A program made the translations under genes and the position numbers. The notes beneath the pieces are model-generated. The model searched no databases. It saw only the letters and a list, made by a program, of their open reading frames with translations, and was not told the origin of the DNA. 64,000 nucleotides of DNA from Nematopogon swammerdamellus. Lineage: Eukaryota; Arthropoda; Insecta; Lepidoptera; Adelidae. The stretch spans positions 4,619,395 to 4,683,394 of the forward strand of contig OX336345.1 in NCBI GenBank assembly GCA_946902875.1, given 5' to 3'. Position 1 is the stretch's first letter; each line of letters opens with the position of its first letter. Shown piece after piece: positions 41,546 through 53,940 of the stretch.

Positions 41546-42117
41546 TCTATCAAAGCGATTGTGCTTCCTCTAACCCTTTGCCAGTTCGAAGCATAACGAC
41601 ACCCAATTAAATACATCTCGATACAGGCGTGGATCATTAAGCGAGTACTGAGTGCTTGTTAGTGAGGTGTCGGCGTGTGCTTTACGCTGCCACACTCGTG
41701 AACACAACACGGCTGGTACCTAGGCAGACTGTGTATGTAGGTACTCATGACTTGTTGGGTGGGTACTATGAAAGTGAAAAAAAAAATTATTGCACAATTG
41801 CTTTGCTTCGTCAGTTATGCACATGGTTTAATTTTTGTTTATATTAATCAATTACTTTAATTTCTCAAAAAATTCTATTTACATCGAATTCATGAAACAT
41901 GTAAAGCTGAATAAACCCTGAAATATTAATTTAATTTATTGACTAGTTTATTATTATTTTTTTTATAATTTTGTCTGTTATTAAAACTTCCTCTACTTTT
42001 AAATTTGCCTATTATATTGTAATTTATTTTATTATTTAGACAATTTTAAGAATTCAAATTTTTATTCGGTTTTATCGCATAATTGTTTTATTTTGTTTTT
42101 TCGAATTTTATCTAAAT
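41546..42117. other. No gene seen; AT-rich
   Basis: From about 41840 strongly AT-rich; no recognised gene. Confidence 0.4.
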
Positions 42118-43562
42118 TATTATTTTTTTTATTGAAAGCGCGACATATGACGCCTATCCACTAATAACGACATGTCTAACGACGCCCATAGACATTCGGT
42201 CGTATGCGGTGGTTGCGAATGCCATGCCGGCCTGACAGGTGCCCATTCACGCCCCTCTTGAAGGATCCGAGACTGTACTTGGGGGGGAATATATGAGCAG
42301 GGAGAGCGTTCCAGAGTTTACCGGTTCTGTAGAGGAAAGATCTGCAGAATCGATTGGTATGCATCCGCGGTAAGTGGAGCGTATAAGGAAGCAATCCCTG
42401 CCCAGTGCGTGTGGTGCGGAGGCGGAAAGGGAACGGCGGGATTGCGTTAAACAGCTCCTCCGAGCACTCCCCATGGAATAAGCGATGGAACACACTTAGG
42501 GAGCTGAAATCCCTACGGTGTTGCAGTGGTTCTAGATCGCGGGACACTTCGGGGTCACCCACTAGTCGCACGGCTCGACGCTGGATCGAGTCCAAAGGCG
42601 TAAGCTGGTATTTGGCAGAGCCATCCCACAGGTGCGAGCAGTACTCCAAGCAGGACCTGATCTGCGATTTATACAAAAGCAGCTTTTGGTCCGGCGTGAA
42701 GTACCGTCGCACCTTATTGAGTACGCCCAGCTTTTTAGAAGCCAGCTTGGCTTTCCCCTCGATATGGCGACGAAAGTTCAGGTCATGCGACAGTTCGACT
42801 CCGAGGATCCCGAGGTGTTCGCTTAATTTAAGCGACGTGCCTTGGAAAGCAGGAGCCGGTGTGAACGCCGCTCTCTTAGCTCGCACTGAACGCGCAAACT
42901 GTCTTGAAAGCGTTGAACTCGACCAAATTACTACGGCCCCATTCGGAAATAGAGCCGAGTGTGTGTTCGAGCTCAGACACAAGTCTTTGCCTCTTCTCAT
43001 CCACGACATCCCGACTGGCTGAAGGGTGACTGGTGTAGGATCCGTGTGCCGTACTGTCATCTGCATAACAATGTGTGTTGCCCAGAGACAGCATATCATT
43101 GATATGCAGAAGAAACAGCGTGGGTGACAACACAGATCCTTGTGGTACGCTGGCGTTCACTGACATGGCGTCCGTCGAGCAACCGTCCACTAGGACCTTA
43201 ATGCTAAGCCCATGTAGGAAGTCGGCGACCCAGTCACAGAGGCCATAAGGAAGTCCGTATGCCGGCAATTTGCCCAAGAGCGACTTGTGGCAAACCCGGT
43301 CAAATGCCTTGGCAATATCAAGGTCAATTGCCAAGGATTCACCATGACCTTCAAGCGATTCCCCCCAAAGGTGAGTGACGTACGCTAGGAGATCACCAGC
43401 AGATCGTCTTGGCCGGAAGCCGTATTGCCGATCGCTGATGAGGTCATTCGTCTCTAGGTACTTCATGAGCTGCGCATTGATAATGCGCTCCATCACCTTA
43501 CAGAGAAGGGAGGTAATCGCTATAGGTCGGTACTTTGACGGGTTTGAGCGGTCACCTAAATA
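42118..43562 (-). pseudogene. Jockey-type LINE, 5'-truncated with frameshift
   Basis: On the minus strand the reading starts LGDRSNPSKYRPIAITSLLC at the truncation point. It continues with RQYGFRPRRSAGDLLAYV, IDLDIAKAFDRVCHKSLL, ASVPQGSVLSPTLFLLHIND and HCYADDSTA, i.e. RT motifs 2 to 5 with the catalytic YADD. At about 42890 the frame shifts, and a second ORF (to 42176) carries HLGILGVELSHDLNFRRHIE, LLLYKSQIRSCLEYCSHLWD, LDSIQRRAVRLVGDP and FLYRTGKLWNALPAHIFPP. The 3' UTR ends at a T run (poly-A) near 42120. No endonuclease, no RT motifs 0-1. Otherwise well preserved; the longest LINE remnant here. Confidence 0.88.
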
Positions 43563-44062
43563 ATTTTGAATTACCTAGTTGTGTGTGTTTTTGCGACTTG
43601 TGAATGACTGAATAAACTATTTGGTGTAATTTGATAAATGCCGTACATCCAACCTTTTAATGCAATTGTCTTTAATTAGAATCTTGTGTCTATTTAAATT
43701 AATGAATAGAAAATAAAAAGCGAAACCAGCAGACAAACTAAGTTTTCCACCGCTCAATTAGCGAGTGTCCCCCGCAGCGCTGCAGCGCTGCTGCGTTCCG
43801 TCGTCCGCTGCTTCGTCGATAATGAGAAAATTGCAAGCGCAGCAGGCTCGACGGAGTGGCAAAACAATTTAGAATTCAATTACACTCGGCCGAGAGCCTC
43901 TACTGAAGACAGACCGGTGCGAATTGGAAGTGACACTACAAGTTGTGCCCGCGGCGCCGCGGCGGTTCTGAACTATCGCCAATCCTTTCTAATTATAAAA
44001 GGCATCCTCTAACTGTTTTGTCAACGCATCTGTCTATCAATAAATACGAATAATAATTAATA
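43563..44062. other. No gene seen
   Basis: AT-rich first half, then CpG-rich (GCAGCGCTGCAGCGCTGCTG at about 43774; GCCCGCGGCGCCGCGGCGG at about 43946). No coding frame recognised. Confidence 0.4.
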
Positions 44063-44425
44063 ATAATAGCTCAACGGTTGAAATTTTCACAGAATATGTG
44101 TTTTTTTAATGTTATCCGGTATGGGTGGCTGAGTCGGAGGGGTCAAAGCGCATGCTCCGCCCATCCAATATCACCTCCGAGAAGGTAGGTGCCATACCGG
44201 ACACTTCCCTGGATTGCTGGCCATACTGGACTAGAGGAGAACGCAAACGAGGCTGCTATGTGACCATCTTACATCCATTGCGGTGGTTCCAATCCAGTTG
44301 GCTACAATTTGAGCTTACCACCTATCACGTTATTTTGGCGGTTATAAAAAAAAAGAGAAAAATTAGGGGGCCTCATATATGAAACGTGTTTTTTCAACAA
44401 GTCCGACTCGCACTTGGACGTTTTT
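44063..44425 (-). repeat. GTGCGAGTCGG repeat interrupted by tRNA-SINE
   Basis: The left part GTTGAAATTTTCACAGAATA matches 8410-8430; the right end GTCCGACTCGCACTTGG matches the family start. In between sits the SINE at 44100-44340. Confidence 0.65.
44100..44340 (-). mobile_element. tRNA-derived SINE, head missing
   Basis: Same tail and body as 20948-21325 (GTATGGGTGGCTGAGTCGG, CACCTCCGAGAAGG, GATTGCTGGCCATACTGG); ends at ACCACCTA before the tRNA head. Confidence 0.85.
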
Positions 44426-44559
44426 TTTTCAACTTTTATTGAGTATTAAATAAAACTTACGAGAATATCGTAGTCAAGGTTTTTAAAGTTTTTATTCTTT
44501 TGTCATAATATATGTTAAAAGTACATAATTTTAATTCATTATTGTATTGTTTATTGATA

Positions 44560-44690
44560 ATTCATATATGGCAGTTAGACTGCACTCGAATTTGTCACAA
44601 TTTGTTCTATCCGGTTCGATTACACCCACGAAGAGGAACCGACAAGGAACTTTGCTGGGTATTTTTTTTTATACATATTTTTACAAGTAC
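44560..44690 (+). repeat. Retroposon-like fragment shared with 10553-10905
   Basis: Contains CGACAAGGAACTTTGCTGG followed by a T run, echoing the minus strand of the 10553-10905 insert. Confidence 0.4.
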
Positions 44691-44932
44691 TTCGTGACTA
44701 GCCACATAATAACACCGCCCATAGTCTTTCGAAAACACAGCTTGAGAGCAAGATTAACAAGTTTGCTGAGAGTTCTGACTACAAATACTTATTAATTATG
44801 TGAATCAGGTGTAAAGAGCCTTTGTCAAACTATAGTCTAGACTTCTAGACAAAACTGCTTTTTTTATTTGGTTCTTATTTAATTTTTTAGCGGCGACAGT
44901 GTGCTTGACGTATCAATTACTCTTCCTTTCCT

Positions 44933-45154
44933 TCCTTACCTATAATAAAATCTAACGTCTGCTTTCTGTCTGTCTGAGTGTCTGTCTGTCCGCTTATAAC
45001 TCGAGAACCACTGAACCGATTTTAATAAAACAAAATTCTACGGATAGCTTGATTCTTCCCATCAACTATAGGCTACTTACTATCACGCTAAATAGCGTAT
45101 GAGGTTAGCAGTGAAGTGAAATATGAGAGCGGGCGGAGCCGCGGGCACAGCTTG
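44933..45154 (+). mobile_element. Helitron-like element, 222 bp, CTTG end (copy 1)
   Basis: TCCTTACCTATAATAAAATC at the 5' end; CTGTCTGTCTGAGTG, GGTTAGCAGTGAAGTGAA; the 3' hairpin-like GGGCGGAGCCGCGGGCACAG followed by CTTG. Only about four differences from 52393-52614 and the same length. Confidence 0.75.
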
Positions 45155-45237
45155 TAGATAATACTGGTCAATTTTTTTTGACGATGAGCTGTTATTAACC
45201 AAGCAGCCGCTCTTTGTTCTGTGCTGAAAATCAATAA

Positions 45238-45420
45238 AAAAAAAACGGCCAAGCGCGAGTCGGACTTGCGCACCGAGGGTTCCGTACTATTACCACACTA
45301 TTGTGTTATGTATTTAGTAACAAAAATTATGTTTCTTTCTTTCAGTTCGGGATCCATAGCGCGCGGAGCTGGACTCACATTTGGCATTTTATTTGGAAAA
45401 TAAAAAAAAAAAAATTTTAC
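45238..45420 (+). repeat. GTGCGAGTCGG repeat fragment
   Basis: AACGGCCAAGCGCGAGTCGG and ACTTGCGCACCGAGGGTTCC; continues to an A run near 45410. Confidence 0.6.
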
Positions 45421-45784
45421 CAGGTTTAGGCAAACGTATTCAAGTAAGTATCGATATCCGAAACAACATTATTCCCCACAAACCGCAAAACAAAACGAAC
45501 ATCTACGTAGCTAATCAAAGCACCTCCCTAATTCGTAGAGACGCGAACAACCGAGGAAGCACGAGATCCGAAGGCTAATTTATCGGTAACCAGACCCACT
45601 CTACTTGGCCGATTGCGCAAGTTGGCCGAGACATCTCGATTACAGGCCAACACATCGCCTCCTAACTAACTATCTGCGACTTATTCGAACACGGAAACCG
45701 TGGAGGAATCGATGACATAACGCGATAATTCAATTTTGTTAACAATCTTGGAGTGCATATGAGAAATTCTTTATTTGGCACCTA
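45421..45784. other. No gene seen
   Basis: No recognised coding frame or repeat. Confidence 0.4.
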
Positions 45785-45965
45785 AGAAACTGTATATGTA
45801 TATATTGTTTATTGAACACCAATTTATACAAATTAGGCACAATAGGTGAGCTTAATGCCGTGAGGAGTTCTATTCTAACTAACCTTTGGGATGTGGGAGA
45901 AGTATATGCAAGTGAAAAAGAATAGTTTGTGGCAATGTATTAAGCAACTGATAAGTTAGAAATCA
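45785..45965 (-). repeat. LINE-like 3' tail, diverged
   Basis: GGTGAGCTTAATGCCGTGAG and CTAACCTTTGGGATGTGGGA, the reverse-strand counterpart of GGCATTAAACTCGCC in 34435-34735. A second copy is at 47230-47350. Confidence 0.6.
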
Positions 45966-47229
45966 AAAGAGGCATAGATACAATAACGATAGACGTAAAA
46001 TAAAGGTAGACGTATCACTAGAGTATATTTTTTCAGGGAACTAAATTATGTCCTTGTAATTCCTTGGTGTAATTTCATGATGTTCTTGTAATTCCTGAAA
46101 TGAGAAATAAATAACTATCAGTACACTTAAACTCAATATAATATATTAATTTATTTACATATCAAATTAGGTTAAATAACTCGGTACCTATATCATTATT
46201 ATATGAAAAAATAAATTGTGAAAAATTTTCCATAAAAAATATTTATTAAACACAAAATAAAGCAAGACTCGTTGCTGACTCCACGGAGTGGGCCGACTCT
46301 TTAATTAGTTAGCTTATCTACATCAATACACGAACTTTCAACTATTCAACGGAGCCGTTTGCTGAAACCGCACTTCAATATGTTAGGAATAAGAGCGATG
46401 AATTCCACGTAAGACTGGGAAGACTGTAGCCAATCCAATACATCTTAGAATAGGTATGTCTACATTTGTAAGTTTATTGTTTCAAATGTTAGCACTTTGT
46501 TCTTGTGAATAAACTTTTTTAAAATCCTTGTCAATGTAAATGTAACTTCACTTTTTGGCGGCTTTTTGGATTATCAATATGTTATCCTTCTTTAAATGAA
46601 TCTTAATCGTTTAAAGTTTCTATGTGCTTTAGGTGATAGTCTTCGGCGATGACTCTCTTTACAGTAGATATAAAGAGAAATGTTCATATACGTATTTCAA
46701 TTAATCAAAATGTAGTCTCTAACGTTATAAATATAATTATTTGGATTTTTTCAGTATAAATTATTTAAGTAAGTAAAGTAAGTTGGTTATTAGATTTCTA
46801 AATGTTATCAATAATGAATAAGAATATCCATACATTTCCCAAAATCTAACATCAGGTCTCATTACCAGTGGCTACTGATAGAGATCGAAAGCCCCGCAGC
46901 GCTGCTCCCGTCACAATACCACACAGTTCCAGGCTCCAAAATGTCACAACTACATCAATGTTGCCACTCAATTATTATACATGTGGATAAGCGGATAAAA
47001 AATAAATTAACGCAGGCAGCAATGCCAGTTAGGACTCACTGAATAGAAAGTGAAGTAAAAAAATGCTTCGGCGCTGAATGTCGAGCCAACCGAATAACAT
47101 CGCGCTTGAGCGACCAAAATCGCTATCGACCATCGCAATGTGATGAAGACACTTGATAATATTAGAGTTCTCGTACCCGCTCGAAACCGTTAATGATTTT
47201 TGGCTCCAGCATTTTCTCACTATGTATGT
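45966..47229. other. No gene supported
   Basis: About 1.2 kb AT-rich, mostly without ORFs. A 68-codon minus ORF at 47029-47235 is unrecognised. Likely non-coding or intronic. Confidence 0.4.
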
Positions 47230-47350
47230 ATGCATATATACAATAGGCGAGCTTAATGCCGCGCGGAATTCTGTTCTAACTAACGTTTGGGATGTGGGAG
47301 AAGTATATGCAGGCGAACAAGAATAGTTTGTAACAATGTATTAAGCATAG
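47230..47350 (-). repeat. LINE-like 3' tail, second diverged copy
   Basis: GGCGAGCTTAATGCCGCGCG, GGATGTGGGAGAAGTATATG and GAATAGTTTGTAACAATG parallel 45845-45945. Confidence 0.65.
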
Positions 47351-48464
47351 GATAGGAAAACATTCTTCAAATTTATCATACATTCATAGACTTACTGGAG
47401 CGTAAATGCAAGGGCAGATTATTCCAGAGACGAGCTGTTTGTACTGTGAAAGAGTACGTGTAGTACGGAACTTGAGTGAACCGGTATTACCAAGATCATG
47501 GCTGACGCTGTTAGATAAATGCACATCAGTTTGTAACCCAACGTTTATAACCTACTGGATTGGAAAGTGTATTACAAATCTAGTTAACGAAATGTTTCCA
47601 CTTAGGCAATTGCTTTCCTGAAATTGGATTGGAAAGCAATTAAACTTACCTCTCAACAAGAACCTATAAACACGCCGTGAATCATTTAACGACTCCTAAA
47701 CCTTCATCCGTAGTAGTTAACAAATGCAATAAATTACAAATATTTTGGCCTTTACTTACTTATTCATCAAACTTAAACATCTGTCAATCATCTTAATTTG
47801 TCCTAAAGTTTTTCAAGTGTCGAAAGACTATAAAATTATATTTCAAGTATCGGAAGAAGTAAACGTTTACTGGCTTTTAACGAGACAATAATCTGTCGCT
47901 CGCGATAGGAGTGTGTGAAGCCACCCAAGGTCTCCGATTATTAAATACGGTTTATTAATCTAAAACCGACTTAATTAATGTCAAAGATGGTTTTAATCTC
48001 TTTGAAATTTGAGCTCCTCTCTTTATCCGATGGGTGGCTTTTAGAATCAGGGTACCCTTTATCTGCGGTAGTTTTTTCTTTCGGCTCCCCCGTTTTAATA
48101 GTTCGTTGAAAGTTTTATTGTGAACCAGTTTTATCATTATCTTTATCGTGCGGTACATTAATACTACTGTCATATTTTCTTATTGCCCGTCCTCTCGCGG
48201 CATAATGTGGTCGTTTAGGACTTTTTGGTCGTGTGTTTCGTGATATGCATCTTTAGAAACTGGTTGCACGTCGGATTCCGAGATCGAAAGTTCTCCGGCT
48301 TAGAGGATGACATTAATTTTGTTAATTATTCAACTGGTGCTGTTCTTATTAGTACGAGAAAATATTATTTTATGTAATGTGAGAAAGATTTTTTTTTCTT
48401 CTTATTAAACTCAAATGGTTTATTTACAAACTGGCTTTACGCGGTTTCACTAACTTAAAATTGC
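47351..48464. other. No gene supported
   Basis: AT-rich. Short ORFs at 47406-47621 (+) and 47955-48173 (-) carry no recognised motif. Confidence 0.4.
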
Positions 48465-48560
48465 ATACTGCTGTATCCTGACAATCGGGGGTAAGCAGAG
48501 TAGTCGGTGTTGTGCTGCAACTACTCTTGTAAATTACGGCACAACACAAATTACAGTTTC
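48465..48560 (-). repeat. GTATn-family 3' fragment
   Basis: GCTGTATCCTGACAATCGGG and GTTGTGCTGCAACTACTCTT, then GTAAATTACGGCACAACAC. Confidence 0.75.
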
Positions 48561-48844
48561 AAATTAAGTTGATAAAAATATGTTCACTAATGGCTGATAT
48601 CGCCACCTCTGGTTATGTAACGGCTAACGGCTAACTTATCTAGCGCTTAAAGTGGCATTTCTCATACAGTTGATAGGTATTAACCGACAGCTAACTGAAA
48701 GTAGAGAAATCCGTCCTAACTCGGAACATGAGATACCTTCCTACGAAATGTAGGTAAGTTTCAAAAGTCATCTGGATGAAGAATGCAAACACTATGAAAC
48801 AGACAGACAGACAATTTGAAGTAGATACGTATATCGCGTAATTA

Positions 48845-48985
48845 GTATATATATTACATAAATACATACATAGCGTCACGCTTGCTTCGCGGTGGGGTAG
48901 GCAGAGACAACGGATCTCCACGTGCCACGATCCTGACAGACTTTTACCGCCTCTTCCATTCTCACAATGTTCTTCATGCACTACG
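48845..48985 (-). pseudogene. RTE-type LINE extreme C-terminus
   Basis: The minus strand encodes RMEEAVKVCQDRGTWRSVVS and AYPTAKQA then a stop; D-R-x-x-W-R at the end of an RTE protein is typical. Followed by TATGTATGTATTTATG. Only about 30 codons remain. Confidence 0.6.
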
Positions 48986-49754
48986 CTCTTGACCCTTTTT
49001 GAGAACATGCCCGAACTGGTCCATTAGTTCAAGATTATTAGCTCACGGTTAAGTTTAAATTACCTATCACCCGTCTGTTGGCACGAAATGAAATTTAGCG
49101 TTAGCGCGTATTCCGAGCTGTGATTTCGCATTAAAAAAATATTAAATTCAAAACGGTAATATGTCAGAACGTTACATCTTACTCGGCGTGAGGGATTAAA
49201 GTGTTGAACCAGAAAAGGCTTGCCGAGTGAAGTGCGAATCGGACTGGCGGGTTCGAACTCAGTCGGTTACGCCCCCTTCCGTCCGACTCGACTCATAGAA
49301 TACGTAAATACGAAGACATTATACATTATTTACTGTCTTTTGTTTATTTTCTTTTGTACTTAGACATAGTATATTACATTTAACATAAGTAATTAAAACT
49401 TACTATATAAGTCATATAAAAAAAGCTCTTTATGGTTTCATACCCGGTTCTTCATTATAGATTGCATTGTTGAACGGGATACGACAAAAAAAAAATTATG
49501 ACGAATCATACTGAATATGCATATTATGTCTCAATGAAATATTGTTAATGTTGTGTGTTCTTTATGGCGAATAAATATCTGAATTTGAATATGAATCTGA
49601 ATTAATCTTTGATAACCACATCAAAGGAAAAGCAAAATTACTATTCTTCAAAATATTGATGCCGGCAGCACAGTGTTGTTACAAATTGAAAAGCCAAGGC
49701 ACGAGGCAAAGATAAATTCTAAATTAATAAAATTGAGATAAATTGTTAGATAGG
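48986..49754. other. No gene seen
   Basis: A possible short GTGCGAATCGGACTGGCGGG fragment at about 49230 recalls the dispersed repeat. Otherwise nothing recognised. Confidence 0.4.
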
Positions 49755-49840
49755 TCGGTCGGTGTTGTGCTGTAATTTAGCAGAGTCCTTGCAGCACAAC
49801 ACCAATTACTCTGCTTATTAATATATCTGTATACTTTGCC
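49755..49840 (+). repeat. GTATn-family fragment
   Basis: GGTCGGTGTTGTGCTGTAAT, CCTTGCAGCACAACACC and ATTACTCTGCTTA. Confidence 0.7.
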
Positions 49841-49853
49841 TACTACTGCAGCA

Positions 49854-49960
49854 ATTTTTTTTATTGAAAGCGCGATATATGGCGCTGAGCCACCCATAAG
49901 GTGTCTAACGACGCCTATTGACATTGGGTGGTATGCGGGGGTTGCGAATGCCATGAACTA
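49854..49960 (-). pseudogene. Jockey-type LINE, last ~100 bp
   Basis: TTTTTTTTATTGAAAGCGCG, GGTGTCTAACGACGCC and GGGGGTTGCGAATGCCATG equal the 3' end of the 42118-43562 LINE. An extreme 5' truncation. Confidence 0.8.
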
Positions 49961-50627
49961 ACTATATATTGTGCCTTAGGCAATGAGTTCGTCTTTTGGA
50001 TTTTTTTTTAAATTGAAAAGCAATAAACAATATCTATATTTATCTTTATACCTTGTTGGGATGAATGTTGCTGAGCAACAAACATACATACACAAGAGAC
50101 ACAGCCATTTAAACATCTAAAACGTCGATCAGTGCTAAAACGAAACTCAATTTAAATTATCTTCGAATTTTGTATTGTCTGCATGAACCTTCAAAACCTG
50201 CGGCGGCGTTGTCCACTTTTGACTTTTTATAATCCTCACCTTTTTTCCTTTATTTTTATCTTATTACCAAGATGACTGGTGTATAATTGGGTTAAGTATC
50301 TGTTGGGTTCTTTAATTATTTTGTTTTTTTGTCGAAACCCTTTTGGTGGTATTAAAATGTCAGTTAGTAGTATTTTGTGACTATAATTCTATTTTATATT
50401 TCTGGACGTGGCGCTGAATTTCATTCTCTCTTTTCTGACGTTGCTAAACATGGAATAAATATTTGATGTTATGATGACTCGTTTGAGAGATGATGTGACC
50501 GTGTTTTTCTCATGGGAATGGATAAAACGGAAAGTTTTACACACAGCTAAGCCCAGAATAGAACATTTTCGACTTTAGTAACATCTCCTACCCTTTCTTC
50601 TCATTTTATTTTTATTTTACTTTTTTT
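49961..50627. other. No gene seen
   Basis: AT-rich spacer. Confidence 0.4.
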
Positions 50628-50870
50628 ATTGAAGCTGACACGGTTGGCTAGATCACCTACAACATCCGTGATGTCAGCCCATAACAGCTGGTGAACTAGG
50701 TGCCATGTCAGTGCTTCCCTTCATTTCATGTCGGCTACAATGAACTGGACGGAAAAGACGAACTATTTACATAGCCGTTTCGACCGACGACGTTTCATTC
50801 AGTGCGGTGGTACCAATCCGGGCGGGATTAACCCTACCAACTAGTAAGGTAACAAGGGAACCTCTAGTCA
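50628..50870 (-). mobile_element. 5S-SINE, head missing
   Basis: The T run, then GCTGACACGGTTGGCTAGATC, GTCGGCTACAATGAACTGG and GCGGGATTAACCCTACC, the complement of the 16392 SINE tail and body. Confidence 0.85.
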
Positions 50871-51861
50871 AAGCAAGAACTACATTATAAACATACAGGT
50901 CCCAGACCAATATGAAGTTTCCTGGAGCAGCTCTACTGGCTGTATGTGTTCTCTTGTAACTGAAGTTGTAAAATCAGCTAGATATCACGTAGCAGCGGAG
51001 AACGATGCGAGCTCATCTCGTGAAATATCCTGGGATTAACTTCAATTTACCAAACTTCGTGCCGAGAGCTCTCTCGCCTGCCGCCCCGCGCGGCGTATAC
51101 CTACTACTCACGCTGTAACAAGCAACACTCACTCACTCGCTGTTTCGTTATTATGCTACTGTTCTACATAATATTGAAGGAATTGTTTACTAAAAAAAAA
51201 TATTTCTGCGAGACAGAAATTTTCTAGTGCAGGAGAATCGTTTATTGCACTGTATGATTTTATGTGTTAAATAGATATTTTCATTTCATTTCGTTTCATT
51301 TTGTTGTTTCGTTTCCTTACGTTTCGTTTCGTTTCCTACCTGTGGATAAAATTGTACGGTAAACAATAAATGTATAAAATAAATTTTCCCGTAAAAGTTT
51401 TTATTTATTTATTCATTTATATATTTATTTATATTGTTATTATTTTATTTTCAATATTACGTTTTCTTTTAGATTTTAATTGTAGTTTTAGGTAATTTTA
51501 ATTTGATTGTTAGGTTTAGTTTGTATTTTGAGAAGAAATAATTATTAATGACATTGAAATAAAAATGCTCTATGATTAAAATAAATTCCATCTTTTTTCA
51601 AACATTGAATTAAAATATTTTGGAAAATCTAAATTATTAGACTTTAAAAAATCCAGAAACACTTAAAGCTACGAGTATCTCTTCCAACCTTCTAAGTACA
51701 CGAGATGATTTCACAGAACATGAAATAATGATCATTAGGTTGTTCGTACACGTACTTACGCTCGTACAAGTAGACATTTGGGAAGAATGTGGACGCGCCG
51801 GCTCTTGTTAACATTTGTCATCCAGGTAATTAACATTTTCCAAGTCGCTGCTTCACGTGCC
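50871..51861. other. No gene seen
   Basis: Mostly AT-rich. Contains CGTTTCGTTTCGTTTCC-type short repeats at about 51290-51340. No coding frame recognised. Confidence 0.4.
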
Positions 51862-52030
51862 ATGTGGGGTCGGTACTTAAAAAGAATAGCCCCACTGCAT
51901 CTCTCCCCGTCGCATGTCGTAAAAGTCGACTAAGGGATAGGGGTTTTGCACGAAGGCCCCCAACCAAGCGGGATTAGTTTGCAGGCCTAGAGCCAACTCC
52001 AAACCTAACAACAACAACAACAACAACGTC
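51862..52030 (+). repeat. GTATn-family 5' fragment and (AAC)n
   Basis: GTGGGGTCGGTACTTAAAAA to GACTAAGGGATA (51865-51938). It stops at the same base as the 5' piece of the composite at 16305-16384. It then runs into unrelated sequence ending in (AAC)n at about 52004-52026. Confidence 0.7.
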
Positions 52031-52129
52031 CCTTCTGCGCATTGTGGGATTTTCGATGCGTTCTCTATCGAGAGAAAAGTACAGGTTTTCTGTATGAATT
52101 GTCTTGCATACAAACCCCGCCATACCACA

Positions 52130-52175
52130 TGATGTATCCTGACAATCGAGGTAAGCAGAGTAATCTGTGTTGACG
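52130..52175 (-). repeat. GTATn-family 3' scrap
   Basis: GTATCCTGACAATCGAGG and TAAGCAGAGTAATCTGTG. Confidence 0.55.
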
Positions 52176-52392
52176 GTAATGACGAAACCTAAAGTGGTTT
52201 TTTTTCAAGCCGCGACCACCAGCGAAAAAAATCTCACGGAAATAGGACTATATTAAAATTCGAAAAATATTTGATTAAGTGTTTGCGTCTATTTATTATT
52301 GTGCCACGCTATAATTAATTAATCGAGCAAAAACGAGCGTATCCACGCAATAATTAATTTACCTTCGATTTCATTAGGTGTATTTTGCAAGA

Positions 52393-52614
52393 TCCTTACC
52401 TATAATAAAATCCATCGTCTGCTTTCTGTCTGTCTGAGTGTCTGTCTGTCCGCTTATAACTCGAGAACCACTGAACCGATTTTAATAAAACAAAATTCTA
52501 CGGATAGCTTGATTCTTCCCATCAACTATAGGCTACTTACTATCATGCTAAATAGCTTATGAGGTTAGCAGTGAAGTGAAATATGAGAGCGGGCGGAGCC
52601 GCGGGCACAGCTTG
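52393..52614 (+). mobile_element. Helitron-like element, 222 bp, CTTG end (copy 2)
   Basis: Same boundaries and length as 44933-45154, differing at about four positions. Flanked by different DNA, so an independent insertion. Confidence 0.75.
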
Positions 52615-52664
52615 TACTATATATTTATGAAACACGAGTATGATTGAATAAACATTTTTGGTGT

Positions 52665-52795
52665 TCGGTTTTGTGTGTTATGCTGTAATTTATTTATACT
52701 ATACTTCTTGCAGCACGACGCCGATTACTCTGTCTGTTTGCCCCGATTGTCGGGATACAGCCTGATAGTGTGTATGTATGTATGTATGTACAATA
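52665..52795 (+). repeat. GTATn-family 3' end with intact tail
   Basis: GCTGTAATTTATTTATAC, GATTGTCGGGATACAGCCTG and a GTATGTATGTATGTATG tail, which shows the family's tetranucleotide ending directly. Confidence 0.75.
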
Positions 52796-53267
52796 AATAT
52801 GTTTGTAATTAAATGACACGTATTTCTTTTCATTATTTAAAATTTATTTAAGTATAAAATCATTTTCTCAAACCGGAGACACAGACAAAACGTTTTATTT
52901 GAAAACTACAAAGAAATGCTTCTATTATTCTCTGTTTTCCATACCGACTTCAAATAAACTAAAACTAATATGCAATAAATTACAACAAATATTCCGTCGT
53001 ACGACTCATGTAACAGTCATAAATACGATGAAATAGTTGTTCTGTGCCCAAAATAGTGACAAATTAATATTGTTGATGGCAAATTTATTGTAATGTATAC
53101 TCTAGTAGGCGAAAACACATCGTTCATCACATCTCCACATTGTACTTCCATCTTGTGGCTAGATTCTGCCGGAGGCTTCGAATGCGGTTTCCATAATTAC
53201 ATTATAGCCTTTAGGTTAATTTATGTCTTAAATATGATTATTTTTTGTTTTTTTGAAGTGAAAATTT
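52796..53267. other. No gene supported
   Basis: AT-rich. An 83-codon plus ORF (53093-53344) runs into the next duplication and has no recognised motif. Confidence 0.35.
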
Positions 53268-53432
53268 CTTTAGCGGCGCTTGGCACTTTTTTTAGATGGG
53301 TAAAAAATGTTAAACTCGCGTCAGAACTCGCGTCAGATCCGTAGCCTGATCGAAAAAGCGTAAGATTCGAAACTTCTTTAGCGGCGCTTGGCACTTTTTT
53401 TAGATGGGTAAAAAATGTTAAACTCGCGTCAG
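53268..53432. repeat. 104-bp local duplication
   Basis: TTCTTTAGCGGCGCTTGGCA, TTTAGATGGGTAAAAAATG and AACTCGCGTCAG occur at about 53268 and 53372. Confidence 0.85.
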
Positions 53433-53940
53433 ATCCGTGATTCGTTTAAATTATGGATGAAAGTTGATTTTTCTGAGAAATAAACTTTTTGATGTAAAAT
53501 AATTATAATAGTTCTGTAGTGTTAAATTTTTATGTAATATAAATTGTCATGATTGTCTACGATAGCGCAATAAATGAATATTGTATTTTACCACATAAAT
53601 GATAGTACTTTTATACTGATAAATAAAACAATTCGTGCGAAATTATTCCCTAACCATTCCAAAATATTCAAAAATGCACAACGTTGATGTTTAAGTTTTC
53701 ACTTCTGCCGGCACCCCGGAGTGTAACCCGTCCGTTTTTTTATGGGAGACACGACATATTCTAGCGCGCTAGTCTAACGACAGTAAAATACATTTTCGTC
53801 AGTCTCCTTGGATTCAGTCTGGTAGGATGCACAGAACAGCGATCGGCGGACGTCTTCGCGTTTACTTCCTCTGTGGGTAGGATCAACAGGGGTAGGAATG
53901 ATATTTTTGATGATGATAAAATATTCCTGATGATATTTTT
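53433..53940. other. No gene seen
   Basis: AT-rich, then mildly GC; nothing recognised. Confidence 0.4.

Noticed and set aside
42405..43022. 205-codon plus ORF
   Set aside because: Antisense shadow of the Jockey-type LINE, no family features.
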